The translations under genes and the position numbers were made by a program. Positions 1 through 7,970 of a DNA stretch of 64,000 bases are shown piece after piece. Position 1 is the first letter of the stretch, and each line of letters begins with the position of its first letter. Source of the stretch: Butyricicoccus pullicaecorum (GTDB lineage Bacteria; Bacillota; Clostridia; Oscillospirales; Butyricicoccaceae); the NCBI GenBank assembly GCA_018366195.1, contig JAGZIN010000003.1:92576-156575 (forward strand), read 5' to 3'. A model generated the notes under the pieces. The model saw only the letters and a list, made by a program, of their open reading frames with translations, was not told where the DNA came from and did no database searches.

Positions 1-231
1 ACCACGCTGTGTAATGCGGCATACCTGTGATATGGTTCCCACTTCGTCCATCTGAATGGTTGCAATAATTGCAGTGGGCACCGCATAAACATCAGCAGAT
101 TTTGCACCATAGGCAAGGCAAATGCGAGCGACTGATTCCTCCACACGGTAAATCTCCGCGCCGCACGCAAGCAGCCGTGTCCCAACCATCAGTGCAGCAT
201 TCAGCAGTTCTGTTCCTGTCATGATTTCCAT
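1..231 (-). CDS. ThrE/YjjP-type threonine/serine exporter, N-terminal part (runs off the left edge)
   Basis: The reading frame is open from an ATG at 231 to the window edge, so only the first 77 residues are seen. They contain GTRLLACGAEIYRVEES followed by RICLAYGAK and YAVPTAIIATI. This is the signature of the N-terminal domain of the ThrE/DUF1212 membrane exporter family. In that family this part precedes the membrane segments, and its conserved Glu and Arg residues have been likened to a hydrolase site. A purine-rich GGAGGGAG ribosome site lies 10 bases upstream at 241-248 and favours the ATG at 231 over the internal one at 222. The family exports threonine or serine in Corynebacterium; the substrate here is not known. 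Confidence 0.82.
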   Translation of the reverse strand, partial: MEIMTGTELLNAALMVGTRLLACGAEIYRVEESVARICLAYGAKSADVYAVPTAIIATIQMDEVGTISQVCRITQRG

Positions 232-302
232 TTTGGGCTTCTCCCTCCAGCTTCTTTCCTTTTTCAGGATATCTGCTTTTTGATACAAAGTCAACCCAAA
301 AA

Positions 303-337
303 TAAAGGCAGCACCGCAGATTTTGGGTGCTGCCTTT
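303..337 (-). terminator. Rho-independent terminator of the dehydratase/activase pair
   Basis: GGCAGCACC (307-315) pairs with GGTGCTGCC (326-334). On the minus strand the stem is followed by TTTATTTTT. It lies 64 bases past the stop of the gene ending at 401. Confidence 0.85.
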
Positions 338-400
338 CCAAAAAATTGGGAATACTGATACAAAAAAAACCCTATTTCCAGACCATCACGCTTTCACAGC

Positions 401-1642
401 CTACACCTCATCTGCTGAGAGCATCAGCTTGATGCGATTTTCCTGATTGATTTTAGAAGCACTGGGGTCATAGTCCACCGATACGATATTCGCCTGTGGA
501 TAGCGCTCCCGAATTTTGCGAATCATGCCTTTTCCGGCAATATGGTTGGGCAGACAACCAAACGGCTGGGCGCAAATGATATGGTCAACGCCCTCTGTAA
601 TCAGCTCCACCATCTCTGCCGGAAGCAGCCACCCCTCTCCCATTTTTACACCGGTGCCAATGATTTCCTGTGACAACTTCCGAACGGGGTCAAAGGCAGC
701 AGGCGCACGAAATTGACCATGCTGTTCTATCATTGCAATCATATCCTTTTGCTTGCCCAACACAAACTGATAGAGCAGCCGATTGCGCAGCGCTGTTTTT
801 ACTCCGCGTCCATAGAGCGCATAATCCTCTATTCCATTATAAATCGTATACAGACAAAAATCCAAAAGCCCGGGCAAAACCGGTTCACAATTCTCTGCAA
901 CCAGAAAATCCTCCAAATGATTATTTCCGAGCGGCGAAAACTTCACATAAATTTCTCCAACAATACCCACACGTTTTTTACGCTGACTCAAATCCAGCTT
1001 CAGTCTGCCAAAGGCTTCGAGTACAAAACGGTATAGACGGCGCACCTCATGATAGGAAACCAAACGATTGCCGGTAAAGCGTTCTGCAACTGTGCGCATA
1101 CAAATTTCAACTGCTTTTTTTGCGCTGCCGGCAACCACCTCATAGGGACGGCACTGGTTATAAATCTGCATAATCAGGTCACCCACCAGCACACTATACG
1201 CAATCTGTAAAAACATCTGTGGCGTGATATGAAAGCCCGGATTCTTTTCCAGCCCTGAAAAGTTGAGTGAAATCACCGGAATATAATCATATCCATTGTT
1301 ATGCAGTGCCTTCCGCATCAGATGGATATAATTCGATGCCCGACAGCCGCCTCCGGTCTGGCTCATAATCAGTGCAACTTTATGCGGGTCATAGCGTCCA
1401 CTCTCAATGGCGTCCATGAGCTGACCAATGACCAGCATCGCCGGATAACAGGTATCATTGTGTACATTTTTCAATCCCTGCTCAATGATTTCCGGACCTT
1501 CTGTGGTCAAAAGCTCCATGTGATATCCATAATTGCGCATCACCTGCAAAAGCAGTCCAAACTGAATGGGCAGCATATTGGGTACCAGAATGGTATAATC
1601 CTTTTTCATTTCTTCGGTAAATGGAACATGATTATTTTGCAT
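401..1642 (-). CDS. 2-hydroxyacyl-CoA dehydratase subunit-like protein (C-terminal partner of the activase)
   Basis: This 413-residue protein resembles the C-terminal third of the roughly 1400-residue activase/dehydratase fusion proteins found in many Clostridia. Visible marks are NDTCYPA near residue 70, GGGCRASNY near 110 and FGCLPNH near 370, all with cysteines of the sort that hold Fe-S clusters in the HgdB family. The start at 1642 has a GAGGAGGGAAAG ribosome site inside the end of the upstream gene. An upstream in-frame start at 1669 lacks one. It overlaps the preceding gene by 11 bases in a different frame, so translation is probably coupled. The substrate is unknown: the pair could act on a 2-hydroxyacyl-CoA or serve another ATP-driven electron transfer. 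Confidence 0.8.
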   Translation of the reverse strand: MQNNHVPFTEEMKKDYTILVPNMLPIQFGLLLQVMRNYGYHMELLTTEGPEIIEQGLKNVHNDTCYPAMLVIGQLMDAIESGRYDPHKVALIMSQTGGGCRASNYIHLMRKALHNNGYDYIPVISLNFSGLEKNPGFHITPQMFLQIAYSVLVGDLIMQIYNQCRPYEVVAGSAKKAVEICMRTVAERFTGNRLVSYHEVRRLYRFVLEAFGRLKLDLSQRKKRVGIVGEIYVKFSPLGNNHLEDFLVAENCEPVLPGLLDFCLYTIYNGIEDYALYGRGVKTALRNRLLYQFVLGKQKDMIAMIEQHGQFRAPAAFDPVRKLSQEIIGTGVKMGEGWLLPAEMVELITEGVDHIICAQPFGCLPNHIAGKGMIRKIRERYPQANIVSVDYDPSASKINQENRIKLMLSADEV

Positions 1643-4571
1643 GCTTCTTTCCCTCCTCAATCGCGGCAAGCATACTGCGAATCCGGATTCGCGCTGCGCC
1701 TAAATGATTGATTTCATCAATTTTCAGCTGTGTGTAAATTTTCCCGCTTTTTTCTACGATTGCACGAACCTCATCGGTCGTAATGGCATCTATGCCGCAG
1801 CCAAAGGATACCAGCTGAATCAAATGTGCATTGGGCTTTTGTGCCACATAATTTGCTGCACCATACATACGGGAATGATAGGTCCACTGATTGAGAACCT
1901 GCACATCAGGCGCATTTGCCAGCTGCCATACCGCATCTTCCGAAACAACCGCCATACCATAAGAGGCAATCATCTGATTCATACCGTGATTGATTTCGGG
2001 GTCGATATGATAGGGTCTGCCTGCCAAAACTGCAATGGATAAACCATTGGCGTCCGCATAGGCAATGACCTTTTCGCCCTGTTCCCGCACGGCATCATAA
2101 TAACGCTGCAATGCACGATAAGCTGCGATGGCAGCACGCCGGATATCCAGCTTTCGAATCCATGCGTATTTTTCACAGAAGAAACGAGCAGCATATTTTC
2201 GGAATCGTTTCGGGTCATTCAGTTCAAAATACGGCATCATGAAGTCCACCTGCCGAAGCTCTGTGACATTTGCCGCCAGCAGCTCCGGATAATATGCAAC
2301 AACAGGGCAATTATAACAGTTATCTGCACGTCCCTCGTCCAGATTATAGGTCATGCAGGGATAAAAAATGGAATGAATTCCTTTTTGAATCAGGTTTTCG
2401 ATATGCCCATGCACAAGCTTTGCCGGATAGCATACGGTATCTGACGGAATGGAGTGTTGTCCTTTCATGTACAGTTCATGGGACGAAGGGTCACTCAGTA
2501 CGACTTCAAATCCCAATTCACTCAAAAATGTATGCCAAAACGGCAGAAGTTCATAAAAATTGAGTGCCATTGGCAATCCAATTTGTTCTTTTCCTGCTTT
2601 TGACTGAAATCCGCGCAGATATTCATATTTCCAGCGGTACAAATCCGGAAGCTCTGTATGCGCTGATTTTCCCAGCGGACGCTCACAGCGATTGCCCGAG
2701 ATAAACCGTCTGCCGCCGGAAAAACTGTTGACGGTCAAATTACAGTGATTGGTACACAGCCCACAGCGCACGCTGCTGACACTGTGCTGAAACTGTGTCA
2801 GCTCTTCTGGTAAAATCAAAGTACTCGTTTGGGTACGGTTATCCTTTGCAAAAAGTGCCGCGCCATAGGCTCCCATCAGTCCGGAAATCGCCGGACGTGT
2901 GACCTCTCTGCCAATTTCCTGTTCAAAGGAGCGTAAAATGGCATCATTGAGGAATGTACCACCCTGCACAACAATGTGTTCCCCCAAATCCTCTGGAGAA
3001 TGTGCACGAATCACCTTATAGAGCGCATTTTTGACCACAGAAACGGAAAGTCCTGCCGAAATCATATCAATCGAAGCGCCGTCTTTCTGTGCCTGCTTGA
3101 CCGAGGAATTCATAAATACGGTACAGCGAGAACCCAAATCGAGCGGCTGTTTGGAGAGCAGTCCCAGTTTGCAAAATTCCTCAATGGAATAGCCCATCGA
3201 ACGCGCAAAGGTTTCAATAAAAGAGCCGCAGCCAGACGAGCACGCCTCATTCAAGAAGATATTATCCACGCAGCCGTTACGGATTTTGAAGCATTTGATA
3301 TCCTGCCCGCCAATATCAATAATAAAATCAACTTCTGGGCAAAAATGGCGGGCTGCCCGAAAATGAGCCACGGTTTCCACCAATCCATGGTCGATTCCAA
3401 ACGCATTTTGAATGAGTGCCTCTCCATACCCCGTGACGGCAGAAGCACGAATATGCACCCGTTCTCCGCACAGTTCATAAAGCTTTGCAAGCTGTTCTTC
3501 TATGACACAGACCGGATTTCCCTGATTCGACGCGTAATGGTGATATAAAATCTGATTGTCCTCACTCATCAAAACCAGCTTGGTCGTTGTCGAGCCACAG
3601 TCTATTCCAAGATAAGCGTCTCCCGTATACATAGAAACATGCTGTGTCATCACATCATAATTTGCATGTCGGGCAGAAAACTCCTGATATTCCTGCTGTG
3701 ACGTAAAAAGCGGCTGTAAATAATGGCTGGTCACAGGGACATCGGTTGTCTGCTGCAAGATGGTTAAAAATTCTGTATAGGTATAGACCCGCTCGGTATT
3801 TTTCGCATACTCTGCTGCACCTGCCGCAATGGCATAGGGTGCCAGCTCCGGAAAGTGAGCATGCGCATCATTGAGGTGCAGAGTCTCCCGAAATCTTGCC
3901 TGCAATCCCCGAAAGAAAAACAGCGGACCGCCTAAAAACAGGATATCTCCCACAATCGGACGTCCCTGCGCCAATCCTGTCAACGTCTGATTCACAACAG
4001 CCTGAAAGATTGACGCTGCCACGTCCTCTTTTCTTGCCCCCTCATTGAGCAGCGGCTGAATATCCGTCTTTGCAAAAACACCGCAGCGTGATGCAATGGT
4101 ATAGATTCGCTCAGCATGCTGACTCAAGGTATCCAATTCCTCTGGCGTCACATCGAGCAGCACCGCCATTTGATCAATAAACGCTCCGGTTCCTCCGGCA
4201 CAGGAACCGTTCATACGCTCCTCCAGCTGTCCTGTGAGAAATATGATTTTGGCATCTTCTCCGCCCAATTCGATGACTACATCTGCTGACGGTACATGTA
4301 CGCCAACCGCCTTTCTTGCTGCAAAGACCTCCTGCACAAAATCAACACCGCTTGCATTTGCCATACCCAGACCCGCTGAGCCTGTGATTGCTGCATGAAT
4401 GGGCGCATCTCTCAAAATATCCTTTGCCATTTCCAGCAGCTCACATGCCTTTTCACGCGCCTTGGAAAAATGACGCTCGTACTTTTTATAAACGATTGCT
4501 CCGTTCTGTACAGCAACAAGCTTGACTGTCGTTGAGCCAATGTCAATCCCCAAATAAATCTCTGTATTCAT
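1632..4571 (-). CDS. Tandem acyl-CoA dehydratase activase (BadF/HgdC family) with DUF2229 region
   Basis: This 979-residue protein has two ASKHA-fold ATPase modules of the BadF/BadG/HgdC family. The first opens with LGIDIGSTTVKLV near residue 6 and has GGEDAKI and NGSCAGGTGAF. The second opens with LGIDCGSTTTKLV near 320 and has IGGQDIK and ACSSGCGSF. Each has the Cys that in HgdC holds a bridging [4Fe-4S] cluster. A C-terminal DUF2229 region follows, with VRCGLCTNHC near 605. Activases use ATP to push an electron into 2-hydroxyacyl-CoA dehydratases. I chose the ATG at 4571 because GGGGAGAG lies just upstream; the longer frame to 4640 would encode two copies of a direct DNA repeat. It is first in a two-gene operon with the dehydratase-like gene. 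Confidence 0.85.
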   Translation of the reverse strand: MNTEIYLGIDIGSTTVKLVAVQNGAIVYKKYERHFSKAREKACELLEMAKDILRDAPIHAAITGSAGLGMANASGVDFVQEVFAARKAVGVHVPSADVVIELGGEDAKIIFLTGQLEERMNGSCAGGTGAFIDQMAVLLDVTPEELDTLSQHAERIYTIASRCGVFAKTDIQPLLNEGARKEDVAASIFQAVVNQTLTGLAQGRPIVGDILFLGGPLFFFRGLQARFRETLHLNDAHAHFPELAPYAIAAGAAEYAKNTERVYTYTEFLTILQQTTDVPVTSHYLQPLFTSQQEYQEFSARHANYDVMTQHVSMYTGDAYLGIDCGSTTTKLVLMSEDNQILYHHYASNQGNPVCVIEEQLAKLYELCGERVHIRASAVTGYGEALIQNAFGIDHGLVETVAHFRAARHFCPEVDFIIDIGGQDIKCFKIRNGCVDNIFLNEACSSGCGSFIETFARSMGYSIEEFCKLGLLSKQPLDLGSRCTVFMNSSVKQAQKDGASIDMISAGLSVSVVKNALYKVIRAHSPEDLGEHIVVQGGTFLNDAILRSFEQEIGREVTRPAISGLMGAYGAALFAKDNRTQTSTLILPEELTQFQHSVSSVRCGLCTNHCNLTVNSFSGGRRFISGNRCERPLGKSAHTELPDLYRWKYEYLRGFQSKAGKEQIGLPMALNFYELLPFWHTFLSELGFEVVLSDPSSHELYMKGQHSIPSDTVCYPAKLVHGHIENLIQKGIHSIFYPCMTYNLDEGRADNCYNCPVVAYYPELLAANVTELRQVDFMMPYFELNDPKRFRKYAARFFCEKYAWIRKLDIRRAAIAAYRALQRYYDAVREQGEKVIAYADANGLSIAVLAGRPYHIDPEINHGMNQMIASYGMAVVSEDAVWQLANAPDVQVLNQWTYHSRMYGAANYVAQKPNAHLIQLVSFGCGIDAITTDEVRAIVEKSGKIYTQLKIDEINHLGAARIRIRSMLAAIEEGKKHAK

Positions 4572-4580
4572 AGTTCTCTC

Positions 4581-4626
4581 CCCGTTCCTTGATTCAAAAA
4601 GAAACCTTATCCCGTTTCTTGATTCA
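4581..4626. repeat. Direct repeat pair in the activase leader
   Basis: CCCGTTCCTTGATTCA (4581-4596) and CCCGTTTCTTGATTCA (4611-4626) match at 15 of 16 bases with starts exactly 30 bp apart. The copy nearer the gene overlaps the ribosome binding site of the activase gene. The layout suggests binding by a protein on one DNA face, or a small duplication. Confidence 0.6.
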
Positions 4627-4720
4627 TTTATGACCTTCACTTTACCTAATAATGTTGATGTTAAGACCGGAATATTAGATATTCCACATCTTCTGCTGCA
4701 AACAGGAGCAAAACAGGCAG

Positions 4721-4763
4721 AAAAAATTCCTGTTAAACGTTTATCCTACACAGCTGAAACAGG
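4721..4763 (-). terminator. Possible attenuator hairpin in the activase leader
   Basis: On the minus strand CCTGTT (4763-4758) can pair with AACAGG (4734-4729), followed by AATTTTTTC. The stem is only six pairs with a long loop, so this is weak. It lies between the proposed promoter and the activase gene and would act as an attenuator if real. Nothing else is seen in 4627-4800. Confidence 0.25.
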
Positions 4764-4806
4764 TTCAAAAGCTGGCAGACACTCGGTAACAGGCAATTCT
4801 GACTAT

Positions 4807-4835
4807 ACTATATCACACGACATTTGTTTTTTCCA
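4807..4835 (-). promoter_or_regulatory. Candidate promoter for the activase operon
   Basis: On the minus strand TGGAAA (4835-4830) and TATAGT (4812-4807) are separated by 17 bases. The -35 box is poor. It would give a leader of about 220 bases before the activase start at 4571. Confidence 0.4.
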
Positions 4836-4933
4836 GCACAGGATTTTGATTTTACAAGATTTTTACATATCTGCACACCTTTTTCTATCGACCTCTGTCC
4901 GCTTCGCCCGCAAAAAATAATTTTCTCTTGTCC

Positions 4934-4962
4934 TTGACAAACCTCGAGCATAACGATATAAT
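4934..4962 (+). promoter_or_regulatory. Sigma-A promoter for the SAM riboswitch and metK
   Basis: TTGACA (4934-4939) and TATAAT (4957-4962) are consensus boxes separated by 17 bases. Transcription would start near 4969, just ahead of the riboswitch. Confidence 0.9.
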
Positions 4963-4987
4963 AGGGACAAACAAAACAACTGCATAC

Positions 4988-5082
4988 CTTATCAAGAGCG
5001 GTGGAGGGATCGGCCCTATGAAACCCGGCAACCTGCAAATTTGTAAGGTGCCAAATCCGGCGGTAGTATCGTAAAGATGAGG
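4988..5082 (+). ncRNA. SAM-I (S-box) riboswitch
   Basis: The conserved S-box elements occur in order: CTTATCAAGAG at 4988, GGTGGAGGGA near 5000, GGCCCTATGAAACCCGGCA near 5013, AAGGTGCCAAATCC near 5045 and AAAGATGAG ending at 5081. SAM-I riboswitches bind S-adenosylmethionine and then let a downstream terminator form. A terminator follows directly at 5099, and the gene below makes S-adenosylmethionine, so this is an OFF switch with product feedback. Confidence 0.97.
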
Positions 5083-5098
5083 CTAAACTCGCTAATAT

Positions 5099-5130
5099 GC
5101 TCCCGCTTTCTGCGGGAGCTTTTCTTTTCT
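5099..5130 (+). terminator. Terminator of the SAM riboswitch expression platform
   Basis: GCTCCCGC (5099-5106) pairs with GCGGGAGC (5112-5119), followed by TTTTCTTTTCT. It lies between the S-box aptamer and the metK start. Confidence 0.92.
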
Positions 5131-5173
5131 ACATACGAGGGTATGCACCGAACATAAGAAAGGAACATTTACT

Positions 5174-6361
5174 ATGGCAAGACATCTGTTTACTTCTGAA
5201 TCCGTTACCGAAGGACATCCGGACAAAATCTGCGACCAGATTTCCGATGCTGTCTTGGACGCCATCTATGCACAGGACCCAACTGCCCGCGTTGCCTGCG
5301 AAACGACCGTAACGACCGGCATCGTATCTGTCATGGGTGAAATTACCACCAACTGCTATGTGGATATCCCAAAGGTTGCACGCGCTGTCATTCAGGATAT
5401 CGGCTATACCCGTGCAAAATATGGCTTTGATGCAAGCACCTGTGCCGTTGTCACCTCGATTGATGAACAGTCCGCGGATATTGCATTGGGTGTCGACAAC
5501 TCTCTGGAGCGCAAGGAGGGCGATGCAGACGCTGCGCTGGAAAACGGTGCAGGCGATCAGGGCATGATGTTTGGTTATGCCTGCGATGAAACGCCCGAGT
5601 TAATGCCGCTTCCGATTTCTCTGGCACACAAAATGGCACAGCGCCTGACCGAAGTTCGCAAAAATGGTACTCTGCCTTATCTCCGTCCGGACGGCAAGAC
5701 ACAGGTAACGGTAGAATACGATGACAATAACCGTCCGATCCGTCTGGAAGCAGTTGTTGTTTCCTCTCAACACGCACCTGACGTTTCTTTGGAACAGATT
5801 CGTGCGGATATTCTGGAGCATGTCATCAAGGCAACAGTTCCGGCTGACCTGCTCGACGAAAACACCAAGATTTATGTCAACCCAACCGGACGCTTTGTCA
5901 TCGGCGGTCCTCAGGGTGACTCTGGTCTGACAGGACGTAAAATCATCGTTGATACCTATGGCGGTATTGGTCGTCATGGCGGCGGTGCATTCTCTGGCAA
6001 GGACCCGACCAAGGTTGACCGTTCCGCAGCCTATGCAGCACGCTATGTTGCAAAGAATATTGTTGCGGCTGGTCTTGCTTCCCGCTGCGAGGTACAGCTT
6101 GCCTATGCAATCGGCGTTGCAAAGCCTGTTTCTATCATGGTAGATACCTTTGGCACTGGCAAGGTCGAGGAATCCAAGCTGGAAGCTGCTGTTGAAAAGG
6201 TATTTGATTTGCGCCCGGCTGCCATCATCAAAACTCTGGAATTGCGCCGCCCGATTTACCGGAAGCTTGCCGCATACGGTCACATGGGACGTGAAGATTT
6301 GGGGGTTCGCTGGGAAGATACCGACCGCGCAGATGCACTTCGTGCGGCTGTGGAAGCTTAA
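5174..6361 (+). CDS. metK: S-adenosylmethionine synthetase
   Basis: This 395-residue cytosolic enzyme has the full length of the family and makes S-adenosylmethionine from methionine and ATP. It shows the GHPDK motif at residues 14-18, GAGDQGMMFGYA near 120, and the phosphate-binding stretch GGGAFSGKDPTKVDRSAAY near 260. The ATG at 5174 has AAAGGAA about nine bases upstream. It is a single-gene unit, controlled by the SAM-I riboswitch ahead of it and closed by terminators at 6368 and 6428. Confidence 0.98.
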   Translation: MARHLFTSESVTEGHPDKICDQISDAVLDAIYAQDPTARVACETTVTTGIVSVMGEITTNCYVDIPKVARAVIQDIGYTRAKYGFDASTCAVVTSIDEQSADIALGVDNSLERKEGDADAALENGAGDQGMMFGYACDETPELMPLPISLAHKMAQRLTEVRKNGTLPYLRPDGKTQVTVEYDDNNRPIRLEAVVVSSQHAPDVSLEQIRADILEHVIKATVPADLLDENTKIYVNPTGRFVIGGPQGDSGLTGRKIIVDTYGGIGRHGGGAFSGKDPTKVDRSAAYAARYVAKNIVAAGLASRCEVQLAYAIGVAKPVSIMVDTFGTGKVEESKLEAAVEKVFDLRPAAIIKTLELRRPIYRKLAAYGHMGREDLGVRWEDTDRADALRAAVEA

Positions 6362-6367
6362 AAAAAT

Positions 6368-6391
6368 AAGGCTGGTAAAAACAGCCTTTTT
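6368..6391. terminator. Bidirectional terminator after metK
   Basis: AAGGCTG (6368-6374) pairs with CAGCCTT (6382-6388). T-runs follow on the plus strand (6387-6391) and, read the other way, at 6361-6367. It can stop metK and the convergent gene ending at 6499. Confidence 0.8.
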
Positions 6392-6398
6392 CAAAGAC

Positions 6399-6426
6399 AG
6401 AGCCGGTTTCCACGGAAACCGGCTCT
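6399..6426. repeat. Near-perfect 13-bp palindrome between two terminators
   Basis: AGAGCCGGTTTCC (6399-6411) and GGAAACCGGCTCT (6414-6426) form a very stable hairpin with a two-base centre. There is no T-tract, so it is not a normal terminator. It sits between the terminators at 6368 and 6428. Confidence 0.75.
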
Positions 6427-6427
6427 T

Positions 6428-6458
6428 CCCCGCTCTCCATGAGCGGGGTTATTTTTTT
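6428..6458 (+). terminator. Second terminator downstream of metK
   Basis: CCCCGCTC (6428-6435) pairs with GAGCGGGG (6441-6448), followed by TTATTTTTTT on the plus strand. Confidence 0.88.
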
Positions 6459-6498
6459 ACGCATCAAAATATGGTGTGGTGCTCACAGCACTAAGGCT

Positions 6499-7887
6499 TC
6501 ATGGCAGGATAATTTCTTCTGCTGCCCGTTCCCCATACCGGTCATTGCCATCTGTACGATAGTACTGTCGAATGGTACTGCCATCTGCCTTGACATAATC
6601 GACCACAAGAACCTGCCCCTGCTCTAAAGGCATTGGAAAATTTCGATACGGCAACGCATGACCGGTTTTTTCAGATTGCTCAAAATCTGCATAAGCATTT
6701 TCCAGCCGCCAAAATTCCTGATACCGAAATTCCGGCGCAACAGCAGACAAATCCACGACTCCAAAATAAGAAGCTTCATACGTCTTGCCTGCCACCTGAA
6801 TTTGGTCGGTTCGGCTAGAAACAACCTCCGGTCTTGCCAAATCCTGTATTTGCACACGGTCTTTATAGTGTTCTTTGAGCTGTTCTGCCATGCAAGGCAC
6901 AAAATGACCTTCGGCAGACAAAATCTCTGTACTCAGATGTGCCGAACCATAGATTGCCATGACATTAGCCCCTTCAAGTGTATCCAACCTTTGAATAAAG
7001 TTCTCCGTCATCATATTTTCACGGTATGCATCATCTGTACTCTCATAGTACCGCTTCCCCTGCTCCATTACCTCCAACGCACGCTGATAGGCATCGGTAT
7101 TCTCCAGATTCCGTGTGTGCAAATCGTTGAGGTAACGTGCACCCGTAGTTGCATATCCATGTCCGACATCTGTTCCATGAAACACTGTTTCCGGACAGTG
7201 TTCCTTAATTTTATGATAGAATCGTTTCAACTGCTCCGAATATAAATCTGTACCGTACCAATCTGCATACACGGCGTTCAAAATCTGATTATCCTCCTCC
7301 CGCAGCCACATATTTAACAGCTCTGCGGTATAGTCTGGAAGTTCCAGAAACAGATGGCGCATCTTGTCCTGTTGATAGTGTGTTTGCCACTGCTGAAAAA
7401 GTTCGTCCAGCATGGCTTTGGAGCCATATTCCGTCCCATAGAGAAAAATCAGCCCCTGTGCTTCCAGCGGCTCCGGCGGCTTTGCTGGTTCATAGCTCAG
7501 GCGAAAAGTTCCCTTATGCTGTTTCCCCTCTATCTGTACAATCACCTGAGCCGGTGTTTCAACGTCAAAAATCTGGTTTCCCATTTCTTCTTTGGAAAAA
7601 ATGACGTCACCTTCCGTATTTTTCACAACAATTTCCAAACTTCCCTCTGTTGTTTCCACCTCTATATGCAGGTTTTGAACGCCTTCTTTTGCATACATGG
7701 TACGTTTCATGGTTCCGTCCAGCTGTATATACTGCCCAGACCATATATGTTTGTCCGCGCGCCCTGTATAGCCAATTCGTTTTCCATGCGATGCCGTGCC
7801 AATCCCCAAATACTGCACTGCTGCGACGATTCCCACAGCAGCTGCGAGAATCAGCACAATCGCCCAAATGTTCTTTTTCTTTCTCAT
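6499..7887 (-). CDS. Membrane-anchored protein with a TIKI/ChaN (TraB-EreA-like) domain
   Basis: This is a 462-residue protein with a basic N-terminus and one hydrophobic segment (about residues 6-25), so the rest probably lies outside the membrane. Residues about 145-370 carry IFLYGTEYGSKAMLDEL, RHLFLELPDY, FHGTDVGH, ENMMTENFIQRLD and VMAIYGSAHL. This order (GxE..H-like start, E on a strand, RxxxM helix, GxxH at the end) recalls the TIKI/TraB/ChaN superfamily. Members of that group include erythromycin esterases, haem-binding ChaN and metalloproteases. The match is by pattern only and no function should be assigned. The ATG at 7887 follows AAGGGGGAAGGT; an earlier start at 7911 has no ribosome site. 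It is a single gene between two terminators. Confidence 0.55.
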   Translation of the reverse strand: MRKKKNIWAIVLILAAAVGIVAAVQYLGIGTASHGKRIGYTGRADKHIWSGQYIQLDGTMKRTMYAKEGVQNLHIEVETTEGSLEIVVKNTEGDVIFSKEEMGNQIFDVETPAQVIVQIEGKQHKGTFRLSYEPAKPPEPLEAQGLIFLYGTEYGSKAMLDELFQQWQTHYQQDKMRHLFLELPDYTAELLNMWLREEDNQILNAVYADWYGTDLYSEQLKRFYHKIKEHCPETVFHGTDVGHGYATTGARYLNDLHTRNLENTDAYQRALEVMEQGKRYYESTDDAYRENMMTENFIQRLDTLEGANVMAIYGSAHLSTEILSAEGHFVPCMAEQLKEHYKDRVQIQDLARPEVVSSRTDQIQVAGKTYEASYFGVVDLSAVAPEFRYQEFWRLENAYADFEQSEKTGHALPYRNFPMPLEQGQVLVVDYVKADGSTIRQYYRTDGNDRYGERAAEEIILP

Positions 7888-7930
7888 ACCTTCCCCCTTA
7901 TCCGGTTTCATACAACTGCAAGATGATAAC

Positions 7931-7958
7931 GAAAAACAGGGGGCATTTCTGCCCCCTG
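7931..7958 (-). terminator. Terminator of ackA
   Basis: CAGGGGGCA (7937-7945) pairs with TGCCCCCTG (7950-7958). On the minus strand the stem is followed by TTTTTCG. It starts 13 bases after the ackA stop. Confidence 0.88.
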
Positions 7959-7970
7959 AAAAGATATTCT

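Noticed and set aside
2976..3548. 190-codon plus-strand ORF inside the activase gene
   Set aside because: It overlaps the second ATPase module of the activase and has no ribosome site.
5600..6394. 264-codon minus-strand ORF over metK
   Set aside because: Antisense of a highly conserved gene; the codon pattern matches a shadow frame.
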